From JBGPRB01 sp964422155 (GTDB lineage: Bacteria; Chloroflexota; Dehalococcoidia; Dehalococcoidales; RBG-16-60-22), in NCBI GenBank assembly GCA_964422155.1, contig CAYQZZ010000065.1:1-11674 (forward strand): a DNA stretch of 11,674 nt, written 5' to 3'. Of this stretch, positions 1-8,200 are shown one piece after another. The notes under the pieces were generated by a model. That model was not told the origin of the DNA. It made no database searches and saw only the letters and a program-made list of their open reading frames with translations. A program made the position numbers and the translations under genes. Position 1 is the stretch's first letter; every line of letters begins with the position of its first letter.

Positions 1-15
1 AAGGATAAACAAATC

Positions 16-1293
16 ATGATGTTAGAATCAATAATTAACGTAAGCTCAGCTAATATCAAGTATGGTTTCGGCGCTACTGGAGAAGTCGGCTTCGATATGA
101 AAGAACTCGGAGCAACCCGGATAATGGTGGTTACCGATCGAAATATGGTCAAAAAGAAACCGGTGCAGGTAACCCTCAAGGCTCTTGAAGACGAAGGCCT
201 AAAGGCTGTTTTATATGAAGATACGCATATTGAACCGACTGATACTTCTTTGAAAGAAGCAATCGACTTTGCAGAAAAGGGTAATTTCGATGGATTTATT
301 GGTATCGGGGGTGGTTCAAGTATGGATACTGCCAAGGTAGCTAACCTATATTCAACATACCCAGCCGATTTCCTTACCTACGTAAACGCGCCAATCGGTA
401 AAGCAACTCCCGTGCCGGGCCCACTAAAACCGTTGATTTGTATACCCACCACGGCGGGTACCGGGAGTGAAACAACAGGAGTGGCCATTTTCGATATCGT
501 CGAAATGCACGCCAAGACGGGGATTGCCAGCAGAGCGATACGACCGGTGGAAGGTATAGTAGACCCGGAAAATACACGAACTCTTCCACCAATAATCGCA
601 GCCTGTACGGGTTTCGATGTCATGGTCCACGCGCTCGAATCCTATACCGCGTTGCCGTATAACCGGCGTCTGGCACCGGAAAACCCTCGCCTGAGACCTA
701 CCTATCAGGGCTCCAACCCTATTAGCGATATCTGGGCGACTAGAGCTATCGAGATTGTCAGTAGTAATATCATTCGGGTAATTGAAAATCCGGCAGATGA
801 TGAAGCGCGCAGCCAGATGATGATGGCCGCAACTTTCGCGGGTATCGGTTTCGGAAATGCCGGTGTCCATCTGGCTCACGGCATGTCATATCCCGTCTCC
901 GGGATGGTGCACGATTTCCAGCCCTTTGGTTATCCCCTTGATTATCCTATTATTCCCCACGGGATGGCGGTTATCTTATGCGCTCCGTCTGTTTTTCGTT
1001 TTACTGCCGCAGCCAATCCAGAGAGGCACCTGGAAGCTGCCCAACATATGGGTATAGATATCGCCAATAGTAGAATTGAGGATGCAGGTGAAATACTAGC
1101 CGGTTTTCTGGTCTCACTGATGCAAAAAACAGGAATGCCTAATGGCCTCGAAGCTGTAGGTTATACAGCTTCCGATGTTGATAGACTGGTTGAAGGGACT
1201 CTGCCGCAACAACGAGTGAATAGCTTGTCGCCAAGGCTTTTTACTATTAACGATTTGAAAGAGTTGTTCCTCAATTCTCTGAGGTATTGGTAA
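16..1293 (+). CDS. Hydroxyacid-oxoacid transhydrogenase-type iron-containing alcohol dehydrogenase (ADHFE1/HOT-like)
   Basis: 425 residues, full length for the family. The protein has the group III Fe-ADH fold: an N-terminal nucleotide-binding half with GGGSSMDTAK at residues 98-107 and PTTAGTGSE at 144-152, then a helical metal-binding half. Likely metal ligands are D201 and H205 (in FDVMVHALESY), H288 (AHGMSYP) and H315 (PHG). The stretches YQGSNPISDIWA, FAGIGFGNAGVHL, PERHLEAA and GTLPQ.RV closely recall mitochondrial ADHFE1, which oxidises 4-hydroxybutyrate while reducing 2-oxoglutarate without releasing cofactor. Y292 stands where FucO-type enzymes have a second histidine; the ADHFE1 group shares this change. 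The start is the first of two adjacent ATGs, with AAGGA at 1-5 as a modest ribosome site; the ATG at 19 is nearly as good. The promoter lies outside the window. Family is confident; the exact substrate (4-hydroxybutyrate or another hydroxyacid) is inference. Confidence 0.9.
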   Translation: MMLESIINVSSANIKYGFGATGEVGFDMKELGATRIMVVTDRNMVKKKPVQVTLKALEDEGLKAVLYEDTHIEPTDTSLKEAIDFAEKGNFDGFIGIGGGSSMDTAKVANLYSTYPADFLTYVNAPIGKATPVPGPLKPLICIPTTAGTGSETTGVAIFDIVEMHAKTGIASRAIRPVEGIVDPENTRTLPPIIAACTGFDVMVHALESYTALPYNRRLAPENPRLRPTYQGSNPISDIWATRAIEIVSSNIIRVIENPADDEARSQMMMAATFAGIGFGNAGVHLAHGMSYPVSGMVHDFQPFGYPLDYPIIPHGMAVILCAPSVFRFTAAANPERHLEAAQHMGIDIANSRIEDAGEILAGFLVSLMQKTGMPNGLEAVGYTASDVDRLVEGTLPQQRVNSLSPRLFTINDLKELFLNSLRYW

Positions 1294-1346
1294 AGATGCC
1301 ATGGATGGAGTATCCCTTGCTAAATAATGGGTAGGAGGTCTATAAA

Positions 1347-2481
1347 ATGGTTAAGACACCTGAGGAGCTTTATCGGGAGAAATTTAATCGCATCCAGAAG
1401 GCCATCAATTTGGAACCTGTGGACCATATCCCTGTGGTATACAATGGTATGGCCTTCGCGCCGCGTTACCTTGGTATGTCCATTGCGGATTTCTGCGCCG
1501 ACCCTGAAGCTACAGTGAATACCAACTTGGCTACTATGGACAAGCTAGGTGGCTTCGACGGTATTAACCTTGCCTCGGCTGGCAAAATTACAGCAACCCT
1601 CCCCGCCTTGTGGCTGGCGCGCGTTTGCATGCCGGGGCGCGACCTACCAGCGGATAGCATCTGGCAAGTACGTGAGGCTGAGGTCATGACCACAGACGAT
1701 TACGATTTCATAATCAATAAAGGCTGGCAAGCCTTTCTGAACAACTACTTGCCCAGGGTCGTTGATATGGCCGAGTTTGGAGAGGCAATGGGCTGCTGGA
1801 GGCTAACTCTGCACGCTGTATTAACAAGTACCGTGAGCGCAGCTACGTACCTATTTGTGCAACTGCGGCCGCCCGTATGAGAACTTTTGCGGCGGGCGCT
1901 CCATGAAAAAGTTCCTTTCTGACCTCTACCGCATTCCAGACAAAGTTCAAGCAGCTATGGATGTTGCACTTCCTGACATTATCGCACGAGCTATCGGTAC
2001 GACACGCGCATCTGGTGTTTCGGGCGTTTGGGTAGGCGGCTGGCGCTCAGCCAGTTCACTGATATCGCCCAGGTTGATGGACCGTTTCGTCTGGCCATAC
2101 ATTGTTAAAATAGTAGACGCCCTGGTGGCTGCTGGTCTGATGCCTATCTTCCATTGGGATCAGGACTGGACACGAGACTTGGTCCGCCTGCAAGAGCTAC
2201 CAGCAAAAAAGTGTCTCATGAACCCCGATGGTATGACTGATATGCGCCAATTCAAGAACCTAGTTGGCGACCGGATGGCTATGATGGGCGATGTGCCCTC
2301 CTCGAAGTTTGCTATCGGCACTCCGGATGACATCTACAACTATGTACGCGACCTGGTGCTTCTCTTCGATTCCACAGGGCTAATCCTGTGCCCCGGCTGC
2401 GATGCACCAATCAATACCAGGCCGGAAAACATGGAGGCTTTCGTTGCTGCTAGCCAAAAATATGGTGCCATGAGTTTGTAG
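1347..2481 (+). pseudogene. URO-D superfamily methyltransferase, broken by two -1 frameshifts (decayed gene or sequencing error)
   Basis: Three reading frames join into one roughly 378-residue protein of the uroporphyrinogen decarboxylase (PF01208) superfamily. Frame A starts at ATG 1347 (GGAGG at 1334-1338) and is family-like up to VVDMAEFGEAMG near 1793. The next frame then gives LLEANSAR, INKYRERSYVPIC. A third frame, from about 1870, gives RPYENFCGGRSMKKF and runs to TAG 2479-2481. Each junction fits loss of one base: GGCTGGCTGG to GGCTGCTGG near 1795, and CCCGCCC to CCGCCC near 1871. Uncorrected, frame A stops at 1880. The C-terminal part has FHWDQDW (His codon at 2152) and LCPGCDAPINTRPEN, a typical URO-D-like methyltransferase ending; the HxC zinc motif of MtaA/CmuA reads H-W-D here. 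Relatives usually move methyl groups to or from corrinoid proteins, or have unknown substrates; it is unlikely to be a true heme-pathway HemE. It lies 53 bp after the dehydrogenase and may share its transcript. Confidence 0.85.
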
Positions 2482-2888
2482 ATTAGAGAAATTAACTCCG
2501 GTTTGATCAGCCAGTTCTTTAAGTTCAGTGACTGTAAACATATTGGCATTTTTCATGTAAGTAAAAAGCTAGGTCACAATCGCTTGAATTGTTACTCGCG
2601 GTTTTGGGCTATCCTCCCCTCAACCAGAAACACTATGCCTATAGTATATTTTTTGTGACAAACTAATTACTTATCGCAAATTTCTCATACGACAACTATG
2701 CTCTGCATCTCGCCGGGTGGGTAGTCAGCCGGCACCTCACGGAAACAGTTTGAATAGTTAACAACATAGTCTTACCTCTTTTGTTTGTCTTAATAGAAAT
2801 TTCGGCGTAAACTAAAAGATATGTCGCCCGAATTGGTAAAAGCTCGGAATCTAATCTTTTCGGCTCCTAAAAACTCAGGAAGTGGTCA
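2482..2888. other. Intergenic region with no supported gene
   Basis: This 407-bp, rather AT-rich stretch separates the broken methyltransferase gene from the MFS exporter. It has no good terminator hairpin after 2481 and no ORF with a ribosome site. A weak promoter candidate at 2785-2813 is listed separately. The stretch around 2640-2690 is strongly AT-rich and could hold further promoter elements, but I see no clear -35/-10 pair there. Confidence 0.5.
2785..2813 (+). promoter_or_regulatory. Possible weak sigma-70 promoter for the MFS exporter
   Basis: TTGTCT at 2785-2790 (4 of 6 to consensus), a 17-bp spacer, then TAAACT at 2808-2813 (4 of 6). It would start transcription near 2820, about 70 bp before the GTG start at 2889. 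The matches are modest, and AT-rich DNA yields such pairs by chance. Confidence 0.3.
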
Positions 2889-4148
2889 GTGAAGCCAGGG
2901 GAGCGAAACAGGAGCGGCGTCTCTTTCGGTGGTCTCAGAACATTTAGTTCCTTGCGGAACCCGGTCTACCGTCTTTACTTCTTCGGTATGCTAGGGCAGT
3001 TCGCCTCCATGAACATGCACATAGTGACCGGTTCTTTACTCCTCTACCGTCTCACCGGTTCAGCTGCCCTCCTTGGGACCATGTCTCTGGTAGTTGCTGT
3101 CCCTATGCTCTTTTTGTCTTTATTCGGAGGTGCCATTGCCGACCGTGTGCAGAAAAAACGGATTCTTATCCTGGGTCTGATAAGCTCCGCAGTAGTCTCT
3201 CTTGGCGTTGCTCTTGCCCTGGCTACAGGTCATCTCAGTCAGGGAAATACTGGTTCCTGGTGGATATTAATGGTATCTGCCTTCCTTCAAGGTACTATCA
3301 TGGGACTGATGATGCCAGCACGCCAGGCAATAATCCCTGAGATTGTTACCAGGGAACAGGTCATGAACGCGGTAGCTCTGAACACACTGGGAATGAATGT
3401 TCTTCGTCTTTTGGCTCCTGCCTTAGCTGGCTTCCTTATCGATGCCTTTGATTTTAAGGCTATCTATTATGCCATGACCGGTATGAATCTCTATGCCGCA
3501 GGTTTTATCCTCTTTATACCTCCTACCAGCCGGACAACTACTCGTGGAAGTAGTATCTTGGCCGATATTCAGGATGGCTTTCAATACATTCTACGCGAGA
3601 GGACAGTTCTTTTCATTCTGGTTTTTACTCTGGTTGTCGTTGTGTTCTCAATGCCTTACCAGCAGTTACTGCCTATCTTTGTGGATGATATTCTGAAAGT
3701 CGGCGCCACGGGGATGGGTGTGCTCATGAGTGTTTCTGGCGCGGGGGCTATGGTCGGCTCTCTAATTCTTGCCTCCTTACCTAACAAGAAGCGTGGGGTC
3801 ATACTACTGGTCAGTGGTCTCGTTTCCGGTCTGGCTCTAGCCAGTTTTTCCTTGTTTACCTCATGGGGCATCTCGCTGACTCTTATTGTCTTCGTTGGGT
3901 TGGGTCAGACTGGTCGGATTACGATGAGTAACACTTTGCTCCAGACTTATGTGGAAGGAGAGTATATGGGGCGGGTGATGAGTGTCTTCAATATGGAGTG
4001 GGGTCTCGTTAGTTTAGGCACCTTTGCCGCGGGAATGATGGCCGAGGCGATTAGCGTGCGATGGGTAGTTGGTGGATTTGCGCTGGCACTCACTATCCTT
4101 TCCATTCTGGCCCTGTTCTTTGTTCCCCGTATCAGAAAGCTAAATTAA
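2889..4148 (+). CDS. Major facilitator superfamily exporter (EntS/MFS_3-like)
   Basis: 419 residues, normal for a 12-helix MFS permease of the inner membrane. After a short basic N-terminus (FSSLRNPVYRLYFFGMLGQ) come regular hydrophobic helices. The loop between helices 2 and 3 has the family motif A at residues 80-92 (GGAIADRVQKKRI). The central loop near residues 212-232 (PPTSRTTTRGSSILADIQDGFQYIL) separates the two six-helix halves, and the tail is basic (FVPRIRKLN). This layout matches proton-driven exporters related to the enterobactin exporter EntS and to macrolide exporters; the substrate cannot be read from sequence. The start is GTG 2889, with AGGA at 2877-2880 eight bases upstream; the first ATG downstream would cut into helix 1. 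No regulator lies next to it, so regulation by substrate is not evident. Confidence 0.88.
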   Translation: MKPGERNRSGVSFGGLRTFSSLRNPVYRLYFFGMLGQFASMNMHIVTGSLLLYRLTGSAALLGTMSLVVAVPMLFLSLFGGAIADRVQKKRILILGLISSAVVSLGVALALATGHLSQGNTGSWWILMVSAFLQGTIMGLMMPARQAIIPEIVTREQVMNAVALNTLGMNVLRLLAPALAGFLIDAFDFKAIYYAMTGMNLYAAGFILFIPPTSRTTTRGSSILADIQDGFQYILRERTVLFILVFTLVVVVFSMPYQQLLPIFVDDILKVGATGMGVLMSVSGAGAMVGSLILASLPNKKRGVILLVSGLVSGLALASFSLFTSWGISLTLIVFVGLGQTGRITMSNTLLQTYVEGEYMGRVMSVFNMEWGLVSLGTFAAGMMAEAISVRWVVGGFALALTILSILALFFVPRIRKLN

Positions 4149-4521
4149 TGTGAAAAAGAAAATATATTCATAGGTAACCGGGAAAGTTACTATTCGCCAT
4201 TTGAAAATACTCACTTCCTTCAGGTCCCCGTACTTAAGAAATACTTCGTCGCCATTTTTAATATTAGTCATATTTATCATTCGCTCGAGATTCTACTATT
4301 AAGCACCTGGCAATTTACACTTTTTAGCGTTAAGTGCAACATGATAATCCGCCAAAATCTAAGCCTGAAAAGGTCACCAAGCTACTCTAAATAGAAGGTT
4401 GTTACTCTCGTTACCGAGGAATTCCTAAGGTCAGTAACGGCTCATAAGAATAACCAGGCGGCATGTGCTGTTTCGTATTTACTTCTTACCAGATTCTAAC
4501 CGAATTTATATCATTTGCCAC
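4149..4521. other. Intergenic region with no supported gene; small inverted repeats
   Basis: This AT-rich spacer lies between the exporter and the protease operon. GTAAC/GTTAC at 4174-4178 and 4186-4190 could form a 5-bp hairpin but lacks a T-tract, so it is a poor terminator for the exporter. At 4409-4439, CGTTAC and GTAACG flank the perfect palindrome AGGAATTCCT (4417-4426). This lies about 85-110 bp upstream of the strong promoter and could be an operator or simply a hairpin. A 46-codon antisense ORF (4140-4280) is treated under findings and not accepted as a gene. Confidence 0.5.
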
Positions 4522-4550
4522 TTGACAAATTTAGTTATGTATACTATACT
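4522..4550 (+). promoter_or_regulatory. Strong sigma-70 promoter of the surface protease operon
   Basis: TTGACA at 4522-4527 is a perfect -35 box. After a 17-bp AT-rich spacer, TATACT at 4545-4550 is a near-perfect -10 box (5 of 6). The expected start is about 4556-4558, giving a leader of roughly 145 nt before the lipoprotein start and about 50 nt before the leader ORF. It is the best promoter in the window by eye, and no other is visible between it and the large gene. Confidence 0.8.
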
Positions 4551-4608
4551 CTGCAAACTGTGATTGAAATCAGATAATTTCCCGGGGTTGTTTGGGGAGG
4601 CGTTAATA

Positions 4609-4671
4609 GTGAAAAGGGCACTGAACTGTTACTGTGTGGCAGTTATAAGTGCCCTTTTTCTTTTGGGTTAG
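4609..4671 (+). CDS. Putative 20-residue leader peptide overlapping a terminator
   Basis: A short ORF with GTG start and strong ribosome site (GGGGAGG at 4594-4600, 8-nt spacer). It ends at TAG 4669-4671. The peptide, MKRALNCYCVAVISALFLLG, is a basic tip plus hydrophobic run, like a cut-off signal peptide. Its codons 2-17 coincide with the terminator hairpin at 4612-4659, and two Cys codons flank a Tyr codon (TGT TAC TGT, 4627-4635) at the hairpin's inner stem and loop. A ribosome translating it would open the hairpin, so it may act as an attenuator leader for the lipoprotein-protease operon. It is in frame with the lipoprotein start at 4702 (93 bp apart), so stop-codon readthrough would join them. 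The alternative is a remnant of a duplicated signal-peptide start. Unrecognised as any known leader. Confidence 0.5.
   Translation: MKRALNCYCVAVISALFLLG
4612..4659 (+). terminator. Intrinsic terminator / attenuator hairpin inside the operon leader
   Basis: AAAAGGGCACT at 4612-4622 pairs perfectly with AGTGCCCTTTT at 4648-4658 (11 bp). Inside, AACTG (4624-4628) pairs with CAGTT (4640-4644), leaving an 11-nt loop. A T-rich tract follows (TTTTTCTTTT, 4655-4664). It lies after the strong promoter and before the first structural gene, so it either ends a roughly 100-nt small RNA or attenuates the operon. Confidence 0.7.
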
Positions 4672-4701
4672 TTTTTTTCTGGCGGACAAGGGTGGAGTAT
4701 A

Positions 4702-5223
4702 GTGAAAATCAGGCAGAGGGTTTTAGTCAGCCTCATTTGCTGTGTCGCTATGCTTGCCTTATTCCTGATAGCCTGCACTTCGGGCACGAACACAATTAAT
4801 CCTCCTCCATCCCAGAGTGTCAGCGGGCTTGTCGAAAAGCTGACTCTCGACGACTTAGCCGCCAGAGCCAATTTAATTTTACTTGGCATGGCAATTGATA
4901 TCGTGTACCAAAAAGAGGCTAATGACAGTATTTATACACTGGTTACTCTTTCTGTTGAGCAAATCTTTAAGGGCGAGATTGCAGATGAGGTGGTCATTAG
5001 AGTTCCCGGTGGTAAGCTTGATGGGCAAATTCAGGTAGTAGAAGATTCTCCCAGCTTCCAGTCAGGTGAGAGAGCAGTGGTTTTCTTAGAAAAGGGCGAC
5101 GGAATTTCCCGCGTCTTTGGTGGGTTTCAGGGGAAGTTTACAATTGATAAGGACAATATGGTTAGCAATGTGCCGCTAAAAGAGTTTGTCGAACAGGTAA
5201 GGAATGCCGTAGCCAAACAATGA
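4702..5223 (+). CDS. Lipoprotein consisting of a stand-alone copy of the protease N-terminal domain
   Basis: 173 residues. A basic tip and hydrophobic run end in the lipobox LIAC (residues 22-25), so C25 is the likely lipidated residue and the protein is held on the outer face of the membrane. A short linker (TNTINPPPSQSV) leads to a beta-rich domain at residues 45-172. Its pattern, SIYTLVTLSVEQIFKG, then VPGGKLDG, SPSFQSGERAVVFL and GGFQGKFTI, matches step by step residues 40-182 of the large protein encoded next. I know no firm family name or function for this domain. The GTG start at 4702 is chosen because it gives the complete signal peptide; GGGTGGAG at 4690-4697 is the ribosome site, with a short spacer. 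The gene overlaps the next by ATGA, implying coupled translation. It may bind, shield or inhibit the neighbouring protease; that is inference from the shared domain alone. Confidence 0.8.
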   Translation: MKIRQRVLVSLICCVAMLALFLIACTSGTNTINPPPSQSVSGLVEKLTLDDLAARANLILLGMAIDIVYQKEANDSIYTLVTLSVEQIFKGEIADEVVIRVPGGKLDGQIQVVEDSPSFQSGERAVVFLEKGDGISRVFGGFQGKFTIDKDNMVSNVPLKEFVEQVRNAVAKQ

Positions 5224-8200
5224 GCAGGCGTAAAATGAAACAATTTCGTTGGGTAATTATTTCTGTACTACTTATAGTTATCAGTTCGATGTTGCCACTG
5301 GCCTCCACCGAGTCAGTAAAAGCCGGGACAGGGAATTCGAGTCTGGAGGAGCTTACTAATAGCGCCGATGCCGTTATAGTCGGAACAGTAGTTGAACGAA
5401 ATAGCTACTGGAATGATGAGCATACCAGGATTTACACTTCGGTGGTTCTCTCTGTGGAGGAAAGTTTTAAGGGCGCAGCTAGCCAGGACAGAATTACTGT
5501 CACTTTACCTGGAGGAGAGGTTGATGGGTTGTGGGAGTGGGTATCAAATATGCCGAGCTTTGACCAGGGCGAGAAAGCAGTTGTATTTCTAAAGAAGCTT
5601 CCAGAAGAGCAGCTTCCTAAGGTGAAAGATTCAAAACTCTCGCTTCCTGAAGAGCAGTTTGAAATCTACGATGGCTTCCGGGGTAAGTTTACAGTTACGG
5701 GAGACAAAGTGGCCAATTTGCCTGTGGACAGCTTCAAAGAGCGGGTAAACAAAATCCTCCAAGGCCAGGCCTTGCCTATTGAAGAATTAGAAGTCCCCCT
5801 ATCTGCCGTTACGTTTCCTTACTCCTATTCAGGTTATTCTTGGCCTCATCCTCCTACCCCGGTAGTAAACTATCGAATCAATGAGAGCTGTGCCGACTGT
5901 TCCGATGAAGGAGCATCTGTGCAAAATGCAGCGGCAACCTGGAGTGCTGCCGGCGCATACTTTTCATTTCACTATGCCGGGACTACTACGGCTACATCTT
6001 ACAGCTATGACGGAGTCAACGAGATTTTGTGGACAAACCTGGGGAGTGGGGGCACTATAGCTCAAACAAGTGTCTGGGGCTATGGAACTACTATAACAGA
6101 ATGTGATATGGAGTTTAATACCTACTATGCATGGAGCACAGCACCGACTCCACCATTCGACCGATTCGATGTTCAGACAATAGGTTTGCACGAATTTGGG
6201 CACTTTCTTTGTCTGGAAGATTTATACAGTGGTTCGGATAGCGACAAAGTAATGTACGGCTATGGCTCTGAGGGTACAACGAAACGTTCCCTTCATGCTG
6301 ATGATATAGCGGGTATCAAAGCTATATACGGTGCATTACCTGTAGCTCCCACGGTGACCAATAGCGGTGCCGACAATATTGCGCAAACATCTGCCAGGTT
6401 GAATGGAGAGGTGACCTCCACGGGCGGCGCAAACCCGACCGTTCATATCTACTGGGGCTCCACTGATGGCGGCACTACACCGGGGAGCTGGGCTCACGAT
6501 GTTAACCTCGGAGTTAAAGCTGCCGTTGCCTTCTATACCAATATCTCCAGCCTGACTGGCGGCACTACTTACTACTATCGTTGTTACGCTGTCAATTCGG
6601 GAGGAGGAAGCTGGGCGGCCAGTACATCTTCTTTCACCACATCTCCTGCAGCTCCCACGGTGACCAACTCAACAGGCGCTAGTAGTATTACTACAGAAGC
6701 TGCCAGGTTGAATGGGCAAGTGACCTCAACTGGCGGCGAAAACCCAACCGTTCACATCTACTGGGGCGACAATGACGGGGGCACTACACCGGGGAGCTGG
6801 GACCATGACGTCAACCTGGGAGTTAAAGCCGCCGGTACCTTCTACACCGATATCTCCAGCCTGTCTCCCGGCACTCCCTATTACTACCGCTCCTATGCTA
6901 TTAATTCGGGAGGTGGGAGTTGGGCAGCCAGCACATCTTATTTCACCACCTTAAAAGAACTGTCTTCGATAGCCGTAACCCCGGATAATCCAACGATTGC
7001 CAAGGGCCGCAGCCAGCAGTTCACCGCCACCGGCAACTATACCGATAACTCTCAAGAAAATATCACAGCCTCCGTCACCTGGTCGAGCAGTGATAACACC
7101 GTCGCCACCATCGGTGAGCATACCGGCCTTGCCCAGGGCTTAGATATAGGAAGCGCTAATATCACCGCCTCGTTCTCCCCCTTCAGCGCCAACACAACTT
7201 TAACCGTCAGTGCCAAGGTGCTGGATACCCTGGCTATCACCCCGGACAACCCCCCCGCTATTGCCAAGGGCCGCACTTTGCAGTTCAGCGCCATGGGATT
7301 CTACTCTGACCTCTCGACGGAAAATATCACAGCTTCCGTTTTCTGGTCGAGCAGTGATAACACCGTCGCCACCATCGGTGAGCATACCGGCCTTGCCCAG
7401 AGCCATAAGGAAGGGCAGGCCAATATATCCGCCGTTTCAGGCAACGCCACCGATACCACTTTACTCACCGTCAGCGCTAAAGTGCTGGACAGCCTGGCGA
7501 TAACTCCAGTCAGCCCCACCATCCTCGCCGGCCTAACGCAGCAGTTCACCGCCACTGGCACCTACTCTGACCTCACGACAGGAAATATCACAGCTTCGGT
7601 TATCTGGTCGAGCGATAATACCACCGTCGCGACCATCGGCCCAAATACTGGTCTTGCCCAGGGCCATGAGGAAGGGCACGCCACCATTTCCGCCGTTTCA
7701 GGCAACGCCACCGATACCACGTTACTTACTGTCAACCCATCCTGGACTCTTACTATGGCAGTAAACGGCATCGGCAGCACCAACCCGGCAGCAGGCACCC
7801 ATATCTATCCATTGGGGGCAACGGTCAATATTACGGCTACACCGGCAGCAGGCTGGAGGTTCGTCAACTGGAGCGGGAACGTCACTGATAACAGCACGGC
7901 GAATACTACCGTTCTTCTGGATAACAATAAGACGGTGACCGCTAATTTCTCTCAATGGTTGCTTGGAAGATGGCAGACGGAGACCGTGGACAGTACCGAT
8001 AATGTCGGGAGTTATACCTCATTGGCAATAGATAGTAACAATCACCCGCATATCAGCTATTTTGACTCGACTAACGGGCAACTCAAATATGCCAGCTTCA
8101 ACGGCATTAGCTGGTCAATAGAGACGGTAGACTCGACGGGCGGTACCGGTGAGTTCACCTCGCTGGCCCTGGACAGCAGCGATTTGCCGCATATCAGCTA

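Noticed and set aside
424..879. 151-codon - strand ORF inside the dehydrogenase gene
   Set aside because: Antisense shadow of a strongly conserved coding sequence; the translation resembles no protein and has no ribosome site.
1855..2481. Independent gene starting at TTG 1855 or ATG 1903
   Set aside because: The product is the C-terminal part of the same URO-D-like protein, and no good ribosome site precedes it; it is better read as the far side of the frameshifts.
2380..2556. 58-codon - strand ORF starting MKNANMFTVTELKELADQTG
   Set aside because: The start looks protein-like, but most of it lies antisense to the conserved 3-prime end of the methyltransferase gene, and no ribosome site precedes it.
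4609..4701. Longer start for the lipoprotein, beginning at GTG 4609
   Set aside because: The frames agree, but TAG at 4669 interrupts; the 4702 start alone yields a complete lipoprotein signal peptide.
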